Source: Hyphomicrobium_A sp963745205
GTDB lineage: Bacteria; Pseudomonadota; Alphaproteobacteria; Rhizobiales; Hyphomicrobiaceae
Direction: 5' to 3'
Assembly: GCA_963745205.1 (NCBI GenBank)
Contig: CAVUWX010000001.1
Span: 62,001-126,000 of the forward strand
Length of the DNA stretch: 64,000 nt
The first letter of the stretch is position 1. Each line of letters begins with the position of its first letter. A program made the translations under genes and the position numbers. Under the pieces are notes generated by a model. It saw only the letters and a program-made list of their open reading frames with translations. It did not search any database and was not told where the DNA came from. Shown here piece by piece: positions 36,400 through 44,161 of this stretch.

Positions 36400-36765
36400 A
36401 TGCCTACCGTCACCTTGCGAAGACTTCGTAAGGATTTAGCTTCAAAGCTCGACCAGCTTGAGGCGCGGGCGGCTGTCCTGGAGCGGCATGCGCGAAACTC
36501 AAACCCCGCCGCCCTCCGTCCTCCGGCACGCCTCTCTGGGTTGCAGATAACGTTGGCCGCAGGGCTGAGGATCATTCGACGCTTTGATCGCTTGATACGT
36601 GGCTCACTTTCTTGGGTGGCCCGCACTGCGTGTAGCCCTCGGCTGGCATTTGCCGGTCGGGTAGTTCGCGGGGGCCTAAACGGGGCTGTCCTGTGCCTCG
36701 CTCTGGCGTGTGGAGTGCTACTCGTGTGGGCGCTTGCAGTAGCCCTTGTGGCGCCGCCAGATTGA
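36400..36765 (+). CDS. Hypothetical membrane-anchored protein
   Basis: A 121-residue protein. The N-terminal 30 residues (LRRLRKDLASKLDQLEARAA) form a charged, coiled-coil-like helix. The middle is basic, and the last 30 residues hold one strong hydrophobic helix (LNGAVLCLALACGVLLVWAL). GGGAG precedes the ATG. It probably lies in the inner membrane with a cytoplasmic coiled coil. I do not recognise a family. It may be cotranscribed with the zinc-finger gene 32 bases upstream. Confidence 0.5.
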   Translation: MPTVTLRRLRKDLASKLDQLEARAAVLERHARNSNPAALRPPARLSGLQITLAAGLRIIRRFDRLIRGSLSWVARTACSPRLAFAGRVVRGGLNGAVLCLALACGVLLVWALAVALVAPPD

Positions 36766-36970
36766 CCACAAGAATCCAACTTTGGGCTTCGTACTCAAGA
36801 CGCGAACGCACGACTAAGTCCCGTGTACTTCAGTGAGGATTGAAACTCTTCGAAATCACGCGGTCACCGATCATTTTCTCCGCGAATGTTGTGGCGACGG
36901 CAACCGATGGGGGAGTCCCGGCCCCGATCCAACGACCCATGCAGTGATATGCGGCTGCTGCTGCGTGCCA

Positions 36971-38020
36971 TCAATTGTCAAATTCGATCACTACTTTGAC
37001 GTCTCCCGATCGGTACTGCATTGCCTCCTCCCACCGTACGATCGGAACTAGGCGCGTAATCAGCCGACGAAGCCAAGTTGGGTCTGCCCGAGCCAGGGCG
37101 CGCGCAGCGATCTCATAGTGCCTGCGGTTTGCGTTTACGGTGCCAAATATTGTGTGATTGTCGAGCACCAACGTTCGGCAAACGCGCCCCAGATCGATTT
37201 CGAGATCGCGTCCCGGTGAGGTAACCCCGATGAGACTTAAAATTCCTCCAGGTGCCGTTTGTGATAGGACGCGCGCGATAAGAGCAGGCGCGCCGCTGCA
37301 CTCCATCAAGATATCTGGCCGCAAATGATCAAGCCTGTCGGTGTCGTCGTCATAGGTGCCGCCCAGGTCTTGCACGAGCTGGGCCTTTGTTGGTTCGAAT
37401 GGACGATCGAACACATAGACGTCGAGGCCACGCTGTGAGCCCATGAGTGCTGCTAGAAGTCCAATTGGACCCGCGCCGGTGACGAGGAGCGTTCGAGGCT
37501 GCGAGGCATGTAAGCGCCGACCCACGCGCTCTGTATGGTCCCAAGCCTTCGCGAGAATGCTCGCGGGCTCAAGCAAGACCCCGAGAAGGCCCAGCGTGGT
37601 GTCGATCTTTACAGCGAACTCGGGTTCGATGCGAAAGCGGTCGGAGCCGTAACCGTGGCGGTCCTTGATGCCTCTTTCTGAGTAGCCGCCGTTCAGGCAC
37701 ATGTCCCAGTCACCAACAGCGCAACAGCTGCAAGGAACTGGGTCAGGGCGCCGAACGATGCCAACGACAAGGTCATCGCGCACCAAACCGGATTGGGGCG
37801 GTGCCTCAAGCACTCTCCCTAGGGATTCGTGGCCCAGAATAAGCCGGCTCTCGCCTCTGGGGGCCGAGCCATACTCGCCGGAAAGGATCTCACGGTCGGT
37901 GCCGCAGATGCCGAGGGCCAGAGATTGGACCAAGACCCCGCCATCGGACAACGGGGGCTCCGCGACATCGTCCAACCGTGCCGTGTGTGGTTTGCCGGGC
38001 TCGACGGTTAACGCGCGCAT
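36971..38020 (-). CDS. Zinc-dependent glucose 1-dehydrogenase-like MDR enzyme
   Basis: A 349-residue medium-chain dehydrogenase. GICGTDREILSGEYG carries the catalytic zinc cysteine, LILGHESLGRV the zinc histidine and glutamate, and LLVTGAGPIGLLAALMG the NAD(P) motif. DNHTIFGTVNANRRHYEIA near the C-terminus is the substrate-domain signature of glucose dehydrogenases. It would oxidise an aldose (glucose, galactose, fucose or arabinose) to the lactone. It lies beside an IlvD-type dehydratase, an SDR and an FAH-family hydrolase, so it is the candidate first step of a non-phosphorylating sugar oxidation pathway. Confidence 0.85.
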   Translation of the reverse strand: MRALTVEPGKPHTARLDDVAEPPLSDGGVLVQSLALGICGTDREILSGEYGSAPRGESRLILGHESLGRVLEAPPQSGLVRDDLVVGIVRRPDPVPCSCCAVGDWDMCLNGGYSERGIKDRHGYGSDRFRIEPEFAVKIDTTLGLLGVLLEPASILAKAWDHTERVGRRLHASQPRTLLVTGAGPIGLLAALMGSQRGLDVYVFDRPFEPTKAQLVQDLGGTYDDDTDRLDHLRPDILMECSGAPALIARVLSQTAPGGILSLIGVTSPGRDLEIDLGRVCRTLVLDNHTIFGTVNANRRHYEIAARALARADPTWLRRLITRLVPIVRWEEAMQYRSGDVKVVIEFDN

Positions 38021-38165
38021 AGGAGCTTTCCGATCGTCAAAACATGCGCGACAGTCTCCCGAAAACGCTCAACGCCGCGGGTGTGCCAATGGTTCCGTCG
38101 CTGGTCCGATGGAGCTGAAGCGAGGCTTCGGGCGTTCCCGTTGCTATACGGAGGAGGTCCCCTGC

Positions 38166-38540
38166 ATGGAAACGATAGGACGTCGGAGATGGGCGATTGC
38201 GGAAGGATATATTCCGTCCGAAAGCTCATTTTCAAACCGCGAGCTGATCTCTCACGAGACGGCCTGCATTTTGAACGCCTGCGAGCGCGAAGCGCACATC
38301 GCGATAACGATTTTCTTTGTCGATCGTGAGCCTGTGGGCCCATATCGCGTGACCGTTCCACCTCGCCGTACCCTGCACTTGCGGTTCAATGATCTCGCCG
38401 ACCCGGAGCCGGTCCCGCGCGATACGGACTACTCGTCCGTATTCGAATCCGACCAGCCAATCATCGTGCAGCACACGCGGCTCGACTCCCGGAAACCGGA
38501 GGTAAGCTTGCTTTCGACGACGGCGTATGCGGAAGGCTAG
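38166..38540 (+). CDS. Anabaena sensory rhodopsin transducer (ASRT)-like protein
   Basis: A 124-residue protein from ATG 38166 with GGAGGAGG upstream. It matches the ASRT family along its whole length: GRRRWAIAEGYIPSES, RELISHETACILNACEREAH, VTVPPRRTLHLRFNDL, DYSSVFESDQPIIVQHTRLD and a C-terminal LLSTTAYAEG. Anabaena ASRT is about 125 residues and forms a beta-sandwich tetramer. Family surveys have proposed that ASRT domains bind sugars or related small molecules. There is no rhodopsin gene here; the neighbours are sugar-acid enzymes, so a ligand-binding or regulatory role in this pathway is more likely than light sensing. Confidence 0.8.
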   Translation: METIGRRRWAIAEGYIPSESSFSNRELISHETACILNACEREAHIAITIFFVDREPVGPYRVTVPPRRTLHLRFNDLADPEPVPRDTDYSSVFESDQPIIVQHTRLDSRKPEVSLLSTTAYAEG

Positions 38541-38567
38541 AAGCCCGATCGGCGCCAGGGGACAAGC

Positions 38568-39320
38568 TCACAGCGCCATACCGCCGTCTACGAGGTAAGG
38601 TTGGCCCGTTATGTAGCTCAATTCATCGGAGGCGAGGAAGACAGCCAGCGCCGCGACCTCGGCCGGCGTTCCGAGGCGACCGAGGGGCTGCCGATCGACA
38701 AAGCCCTGCCTTACTTCCTGCGGAGATTGGCGGTTCGCCTTGGCCAAAGCGAGGATCCGCTGCTCGAGTGAAGGTGAGTCGATTGTGCCTGGGCAAATCG
38801 CGTTGACACGGATGCCTTGCTTTATGAAATCGGCGGCGACTGCCTTGGTCAGGCCTATGATGGCGGCCTTGGTCGTCCCATAGGCATAACGGTTGGGAAC
38901 GCCTTTGATCGAGGAGACTGCGGAGGAGATGTTGATGACCGATCCGCCGCCATTCTGAAGCATGTGAGGAAGGAAGGCGGAGAGCATACGATGTATGGAT
39001 TTGACGTTGAGGTCGAATGACAAGTCCCAGTCGTCCTCGCTGCATTCTAGTACGTTGCCCTGATGCACATAGCCGGCACAGTTTACAAGGACATCGAGCG
39101 GGCCCACATTCTTCATAACATCCTCGGCAGCAGCCTTGACGTCCTTGGTCGAACGCGCGTCGAGCTTGAGAAGTTTTCCCTTCAGCCCCTCAAGCTTTGC
39201 AACCTCTAGGTCGGTTGCGACGACACATGCGCCTTCAGCCGCGAAGGCCTCGGCGATGGCGCGGCCGATGCCCTGCCCAGCGGCGGTGACGAGAGCGACT
39301 TTGTCACTAAGGCGTTCCAC
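38568..39320 (-). CDS. SDR-family dehydrogenase, probable 2-keto-3-deoxy-sugar-acid dehydrogenase
   Basis: A 250-residue classical SDR from GTG 39320, chosen because AGGAGG lies just upstream and VERLSDKVALVTAAGQGIGR is the family's natural N-terminus. The NAD motif is TAAGQGIG, the NCAG motif LVNCAGYVHQG, the catalytic Ser is in NISSAVSS and Tyr-Lys in YAYGTTKAA. It ends with the C-terminal signature ITGQPYLVDGG. It lies 29 bases after an IlvD-type dehydratase on the same strand, and an FAH-type hydrolase is nearby. In the non-phosphorylating L-fucose/L-rhamnose routes such an SDR oxidises the 2-keto-3-deoxy acid. Confidence 0.82.
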   Translation of the reverse strand: MERLSDKVALVTAAGQGIGRAIAEAFAAEGACVVATDLEVAKLEGLKGKLLKLDARSTKDVKAAAEDVMKNVGPLDVLVNCAGYVHQGNVLECSEDDWDLSFDLNVKSIHRMLSAFLPHMLQNGGGSVINISSAVSSIKGVPNRYAYGTTKAAIIGLTKAVAADFIKQGIRVNAICPGTIDSPSLEQRILALAKANRQSPQEVRQGFVDRQPLGRLGTPAEVAALAVFLASDELSYITGQPYLVDGGMAL

Positions 39321-39349
39321 CGATCGATCCTCCTCGGGTCGTGTCGCGG

Positions 39350-41152
39350 TCAATGATTGTCTCTGGGAATGCTCGATTGAGCGACGCGCTGATACTTCAG
39401 TGCGGGCCTCAGCACCATGCCTTCGGATAGCTGCTCGACAAGCCCCCGCTGGATTTCCTGCCAAGGCGTCTGACTCGCAGGAACGTCGTATGGCTCTTCG
39501 GCAAGGCTTCTACGACGTTCGGCGAGTACCTCCGCTGAAACGAGAATATTGGCGGTACCTTTGTTGAGGTCGATCCGCACTCGATCGCCGGAGCGGAGCA
39601 GCGCCAGCCCTCCGCCTACGGCTGCCTCTGGGGACGCGTTGACAATCGACGGAGACGCGGATGTCCCCGATTGGCGGCCATCGCCGATACAAGGCAACGA
39701 TGTGATGCCTCTTTTGACCAGCGCTTCCGGTGGCTGCATGTTCACAACCTCGGCCGACCCCGGATAACCGATTGGTCCAACGCCGCGTATCACCAAAAGC
39801 GTTCGCTCGTCGATCTCCAACGACGGATCGTTGATCCGCGCGTGATAGTCTTCGGGGCCATCAAATACGACAGCCGTTCCCTCGAACGCGTTCGGATCGG
39901 TTGGGTTCGATAGATATCGATCGCCGAACTCCTGCGAAATCACGCTGATCTTCATAATTGCGGAGTCGAAGAGGTTGCCCGACAAGACCTTGAAGCCTGC
40001 CTTCTCCTTCAAGGGCGTTGCAAATGGGCGGATGACGTCGGGATCGTGGCTTTTGGCATCGCTTGCGTTTTCACCCAACGTTTTGCCGTTGATCGTCAAT
40101 GCGTCGGCGTGAAGTCGGTTCGCCCGCACGAGCTCATTCAAAACGGCCGGCAGTCCGCCGGCGCGGTAGTAGTCTTCGCCGAGGTACTTCCCGGCCGGTT
40201 GCATGTTGACGAGCAGGGGTACATCGTAGCCGAGCCGTTCCCAATCCTCGATCGCCAGTTGAACACCGATATGCCGCGCGATGGCATTGATGTGGATCGG
40301 CGCATTGGTCGAGCCCCCGATTGCCGAGCACGTGACGATCGCGTTCTCGAAGGCTTCGCGGGTTAGGATGTCGGAAGGCTTTAGATCTCTGCGCACGATC
40401 TCGACGGCGCGCAGCCCCGTTTCGTAGGCGATTTGCTCGCGCTCCCGATAGGGCGCCGGGATGGCCGCGCAGCCCGGAAGCGACATGCCAAGCGCCTCGG
40501 CGAGCGCGTTCATCGTCGAGGCTGATCCCATCGTGTTGCAATGGCCGATCGACGGCGCGCTCGCCGCCGCAATTTCCATGAACTCGCGAGCATCGATACG
40601 GCCAGCCGCCAGGTCTTGTCGCGCTTGCCAGATGACGGTCCCCGAGCCGGCGCGCTCGCCCTTCCACCAACCGTTGAGCATCGGGCCACCCGAGAGCACG
40701 ATGGCGGGAATGTTGACGGTGGCCGCAGCCATTAGGCTTGCGGGTGTGGTCTTGTCACACCCTGTCGTGAGCACGACGCCATCGAGGGGATAGCCGAAAA
40801 GAATCTCGACAAGACCGAGATAGGCAAGATTGCGGTCGAGCGCTGCTGTGGGACGTTTGCCGGTCTCCTGAATCGGATGCATCGGGAATTCAAACGCGAC
40901 GCCGCCCGCGCTCCTGACCCCCTCGCGGACCCGCTTGGCAAGCTCAATGTGATGCCGGTTGCATGGCGCGAGATCGGAGCCGGTCTGGGCGATACCGATG
41001 ATCGGCTTGCCGGAGGTCAGCTCTTTTTCGGTCAGGCCGTAGTTGAGGTAGCGCTCCAGATAAAGCGCGGTCATTCCGGGATGGTCCGGGTTATTGAACC
41101 AAAGGTGCGAGCGCAGCTTTCGCTCAATTGGATGCGGCTCGCCCTGGCTCAT
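39350..41152 (-). CDS. IlvD/Edd-family sugar-acid dehydratase (arabinonate/xylonate/fuconate type)
   Basis: A 600-residue protein. The iron-sulfur cysteines are visible in the family motifs: LTTGCDKTTPASLMAA and GHCNTMGSASTMNALAEALG, with a third in CSAIGGSTNAPIH. LKSVISQEFGDRYLS is replaced by MKISVISQEFGDRYLS, and the C-terminal IGDGRQSGTSASPSIVNASP is typical of sugar-acid dehydratases and not of true IlvD. It would convert an aldonate to a 2-keto-3-deoxy acid. GGAG precedes the ATG. It is the first gene of an operon with the SDR, and diverges from the FAH gene across 178 bases. Pentonate or 6-deoxyhexonate specificity cannot be told. Confidence 0.88.
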   Translation of the reverse strand: MSQGEPHPIERKLRSHLWFNNPDHPGMTALYLERYLNYGLTEKELTSGKPIIGIAQTGSDLAPCNRHHIELAKRVREGVRSAGGVAFEFPMHPIQETGKRPTAALDRNLAYLGLVEILFGYPLDGVVLTTGCDKTTPASLMAAATVNIPAIVLSGGPMLNGWWKGERAGSGTVIWQARQDLAAGRIDAREFMEIAAASAPSIGHCNTMGSASTMNALAEALGMSLPGCAAIPAPYREREQIAYETGLRAVEIVRRDLKPSDILTREAFENAIVTCSAIGGSTNAPIHINAIARHIGVQLAIEDWERLGYDVPLLVNMQPAGKYLGEDYYRAGGLPAVLNELVRANRLHADALTINGKTLGENASDAKSHDPDVIRPFATPLKEKAGFKVLSGNLFDSAIMKISVISQEFGDRYLSNPTDPNAFEGTAVVFDGPEDYHARINDPSLEIDERTLLVIRGVGPIGYPGSAEVVNMQPPEALVKRGITSLPCIGDGRQSGTSASPSIVNASPEAAVGGGLALLRSGDRVRIDLNKGTANILVSAEVLAERRRSLAEEPYDVPASQTPWQEIQRGLVEQLSEGMVLRPALKYQRVAQSSIPRDNH

Positions 41153-41330
41153 GGTCGTCTCCGTTCGGCGCCTTCTCGCGGCCCCCTAGAGGCACTTAGG
41201 AACCCGCTCGATGGCAAAAGTGTTTCAGCGAAGCCGGCGCGAGAGTTACCGTACCCATCGGTCCGCTCAAATTTGTGCGGTTGCTAGCCCTGATGTGGGT
41301 AGGAGCAAATTGAAATGTCCAGGATCGTTT

Positions 41331-42182
41331 ATGAAACTCGTACGCTTTGGTGACAAGGGTTCCGAAGTGCCCGGCTTGGTAGACGCGAACGGTCGAGTTC
41401 GCGACCTTTCGGCACACATTGCCGATTTCGAAGGTGAGGCATTGGCACCGGGGAGGTTGGCCGAGCTCCGAGCGATCGATCTCGAGACGTTGCCACTCGC
41501 GCCGGAGGGTGTACGCCTTGGCGCGCCGGTCGCGCGCCCGTGGAATTTTATCGCGGTCGGCTTGAACTATGCCGACCACGCGGCGGAAACGGGACAGGCG
41601 TTGCCGTCTGAACCAATTCTCTTCAACAAGCTCGGCAACTCGATCTCAGGTCCATACGATGACGTCATTTATCCCAAGGGTGCGGACCGCATGGATTGGG
41701 AGTGCGAAATCGCGTTCGTCGTAGGAAAGCGCGCGCGCTACGTCAAAGAAGAAGACGCACTGGCGCACATCGCAGGCTACTGCATTTGCAACGATGTGTC
41801 CGAGCGTGGCTTCCAGATGGATCGCAACGGACAATGGATGAAGGGCAAGTCGGCAGAAACGTTTGGTCCACTTGGACCTTGGCTGGTGACGACCGATGAG
41901 ATCGATGACCCGCAAAGTTTGGCCATGGAGCTCAAAGTCAACGGCGACGTAAAGCAGAAAGGCTCTACCTCGACGATGATCTTTTCGATCCCCTTCTTAC
42001 TCGCTTACATCACTCAATTTTGTGTGCTTGAGCCCGGCGACGTGGTTACCACCGGCACGCCGCCCGGGGTGGGGCTGGGGATGAAGCCGCCACAATATTT
42101 GAAGGTCGGCGATGTCATGGAGCTTTCCATCGAAGGGTTGGGGCACCAGCGTCAGTCGGTAGTGGCACCGCGCGAGCATTAG
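41331..42182 (+). CDS. Fumarylacetoacetate hydrolase (FAH)-family protein
   Basis: A 283-residue protein from ATG 41331; the usual family start MKLVRFGDKGSEVPGLVD follows. IAVGLNYADHAAE, FNKLGNSISGPYD and MDWECEIAFVVGKRAR (the metal-binding glutamates) are followed by YCICNDVSERGFQ, GPWLVTTDEI and LEPGDVVTTGTPPGVG. The family cleaves or isomerises 2,4-diketo acids. Next to an aldonate dehydratase and an SDR it most probably hydrolyses 2,4-diketo-3-deoxy-L-fuconate or -rhamnonate to pyruvate plus lactate, the last step of that route. An aromatic-degradation role is less likely here. Confidence 0.85.
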   Translation: MKLVRFGDKGSEVPGLVDANGRVRDLSAHIADFEGEALAPGRLAELRAIDLETLPLAPEGVRLGAPVARPWNFIAVGLNYADHAAETGQALPSEPILFNKLGNSISGPYDDVIYPKGADRMDWECEIAFVVGKRARYVKEEDALAHIAGYCICNDVSERGFQMDRNGQWMKGKSAETFGPLGPWLVTTDEIDDPQSLAMELKVNGDVKQKGSTSTMIFSIPFLLAYITQFCVLEPGDVVTTGTPPGVGLGMKPPQYLKVGDVMELSIEGLGHQRQSVVAPREH

Positions 42183-42512
42183 AAAGATGACCCCGACGTT
42201 AAGCCGAGTTTTGATCGCGCGGCGGTGGTTTCGAGGTGCACCGTCGACCGGCCTGCAAAAGCCTTATCTGACAAAAATTGTCAGCGCGGGTCAGCGGCTC
42301 GTGCTGTCGAGTGAGTCGCAAGATGGCCCTTATTAGATTTGGTGCGTGTGGCCGCGCTACGCCTTACGCCCTGCATGGCCATTTACGTGCTCAAAATGAA
42401 CTCACAATGCCGGAACAACCGTCAGAGCTCCCAATCGCACCACACCCCGGCTAGAATCGTGAGCTGGGCGCAGCAAGCCGATTGCAGTCCGTTCAGGCGT
42501 CATTCAAAAATC
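42183..42512. other. Gap between FAH gene and IS element
   Basis: No gene is supported. Before insertion of the IS this sequence continued straight into 44117 and probably held the upstream region of opgD. No hairpin is evident. Confidence 0.4.
42505..42512 (+). repeat. Left copy of the 8-bp target-site duplication
   Basis: CAAAAATC here is identical to 44117-44124 on the other side of the IS. Confidence 0.9.
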
Positions 42513-42536
42513 CGGCCTTATGGATCAAGCGCACCA
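42513..42536 (+). repeat. Left terminal inverted repeat of the IS1595-family element
   Basis: It matches the reverse complement of the right end at 22 of 24 positions; mismatches are at positions 12 and 16 of the repeat. It lies 45 bases before the passenger gene start. Confidence 0.9.
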
Positions 42537-42581
42537 CTATTGAGGCTGGTCGAGTGGTACGGATTTCGACTTCAATGAGGC

Positions 42582-43046
42582 ATGGCCGATGCCGTCGTCA
42601 TCCAGATGCTGAAGCAGAAGCGCGCTGAGATCAGCGGCGTCATTGCAGCGTATCTGGCGAAGATCGCACAAGCGAAGCATGATCTCGCGCACATCAACGC
42701 GTCGATCCGGCTGTTCGAGGGTGGCGAACAGGAGCGAGCCCAGTACATCGTCAGTCACGGCTTCTTCAAGAAGGGCGAGATTGCCGACATCTGCGTGCGC
42801 CATTTGAAGGCCGACGGCGAGCTAGACACGCGTCAGCTGGCGGAACGGGTAATGTGCGAGCGCAAGCTCGATGTTTCGGATACTCCGTTGCGCAACTCCG
42901 TCGTGTTCAAGGTCGTTCAGTCCCTTCGTCATGCCGAGCGGCGCAGGATCGTGACCATGGTTGAGAAGCGGAAGGGCCTGTGCGTGTGGTCTGCGGACGC
43001 GGGGCTCACGCTGCGCGTTGCCAATAGCCGCTCCAGGCGCGGCTGA
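42582..43046 (+). CDS. IS passenger protein, coiled coil plus winged-helix-like domain, unknown function
   Basis: A 154-residue protein inside the IS. The first 60 residues (KQKRAEISGVIAAYLAKIAQ, then AKHDLAHINASIRLFE) form a helical coiled coil. The rest (FFKKGEIADICVRHLKADGE, LDTRQLAERVM, VVFKVVQSLRHAERRRIVTM) reads like a winged helix with a recognition-type helix and a beta wing, ending in a basic tail. It has no transposase motif. Its 3' end overlaps that of the transposase. Proteins like this may act as DNA-binding accessory or regulatory factors, but I do not recognise a named family. Confidence 0.7.
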   Translation: MADAVVIQMLKQKRAEISGVIAAYLAKIAQAKHDLAHINASIRLFEGGEQERAQYIVSHGFFKKGEIADICVRHLKADGELDTRQLAERVMCERKLDVSDTPLRNSVVFKVVQSLRHAERRRIVTMVEKRKGLCVWSADAGLTLRVANSRSRRG

Positions 43047-43951
43047 CGGGCGCCTCGAGGGCGTTCCGCAAGCTCGCCGTTGCTCTGCCGGCGATGATCT
43101 TCGAGCCAGCCGGCATGAGCTGCATAGGCATCGAGCTTGTCGGCCTCCACCCTATGATGCTGGCCGCGAACCATGCGTCGAAGCCGTGCGAAGTAGCTTT
43201 CCGCTCCATTGGTGTGGACACCGGCAAGGCTGTAGGCTTCTGAATGATCGATGCGTTCCATCGCGAAGGATGAACCGAGCACGTCCCAATGCCGGAGATC
43301 GTCAGCCGCGATGACGCTCCCCTCGCCGATGCGCTCCCTGGCGAAGTCAATGCCTTCGGATTCTAGCCGGAATGAGCGGGTCAAGGTGCGCCCACCGCGT
43401 TCACGCAGGGCCACGACCACGCGCCGCTTGTCGGTCCGATTTTGCAGCAGACGCCGATCGACGCGCTCAGTCTTCATGTTGGCCGGGCGCACGTGGCCAC
43501 CGAAGTAAGCCCCATCCACCTCGACGGCGTTGCCGAGCTTGAGCTTCACGGTCTCTGCAGCCAGCGCCTCCCGGAGCTTGTGGGCCAAGACGAAGGCGGT
43601 CTTGTACTGCACATCGAGATCGCGGGAGAGCTGTAAAGCCGACGTTCCTTTTGCCGCGTTCACGAACAGGCAGATGGCCGCGAGCAGGTCGACGAAGCCG
43701 AGCTTGCGGCAGGCGAAGATCGTGCCCGAGGTGACGCTGAACTGATGATGACAGGCGGCGCATTTGAAGTTTCGGCGCGTCGAAAGCTCATAGGCCTTTG
43801 TACAGCAGCAGCGCGGGCACTGCGGAGATCCACCAGTCTCCGGCCAACGCAGCTTGCGGAACGTGGCGTAGGCGGTGTCTTCGCCGCCCTGGTAGATCTC
43901 CTTGAGCGAGAGCGTGCGCGCCTGCGCTGACAAAAGGAAGTGCTGGGCCAT
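43006..43951 (-). CDS. IS1595-family (ISXO2-type) transposase, C-terminus frameshifted
   Basis: The N-terminus holds a zinc ribbon (CPRCCCTKAYELSTRRNFKC then AACHHQF), followed by the ISXO2 DDE domain: AVEVDGAYFGGHVRP (first Asp), VIAADDLRHWDVLG (second Asp) and HTNGAESYFARLRRMVRGQHH (third acidic residue). GGAGGGG precedes ATG 43951. The final 25 residues expected for the family (RNALEAPVSRAWSGYWQRAA, stop at 43006) are in a different frame from the rest. The main frame runs on instead to a stop at 42929 with an unrelated tail. A one-base indel lies near 43070. All three catalytic residues remain, so activity is possible but not sure. Confidence 0.85.
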
Positions 43952-44092
43952 GATCCCCTCCACGGGAGAAAAGATCGAACTGAATCGAGTCCCAGCCGAG
44001 TCCCTTCTTGGGCATCAGCATGGCAAACGCGACATCGCCCGTGCTCGCGTTGCGGCGCCCGAACCCAATCAGATCAACGTCATGGACGGAGC

Positions 44093-44116
44093 TGGTGCGT
44101 TTGCTCCATAAGGCCG
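44093..44116 (-). repeat. Right terminal inverted repeat of the IS1595-family element
   Basis: Inverted copy of the left end, 22 of 24 positions equal. Its outer border is marked by the duplicated octamer that follows. Confidence 0.9.
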
Positions 44117-44124
44117 CAAAAATC
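44117..44124 (+). repeat. Right copy of the 8-bp target-site duplication
   Basis: CAAAAATC, identical to 42505-42512. Confidence 0.9.
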
Positions 44125-44161
44125 AATAGCTGGAGTTCTCGCTCAACGCGAGGATCAGATC

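Larger units (their letters stand above)
42513..44116. mobile_element. IS1595-family insertion sequence (1604 bp) with passenger gene
   Basis: The ends are 24-base inverted repeats, 42513-42536 on the left and 44093-44116 on the right, equal at 22 of 24 positions. They begin CGGCCTTATGGA and end CGCACCA. Immediately outside both ends is the same 8-base sequence CAAAAATC (42505-42512 and 44117-44124), a target-site duplication of the length usual for IS1595. Inside are a minus-strand ISXO2-type transposase and a convergent plus-strand gene of unknown function. The perfect duplication and near-perfect repeats point to a fairly recent insertion. It landed 37 bases before the start of opgD. Confidence 0.92.
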
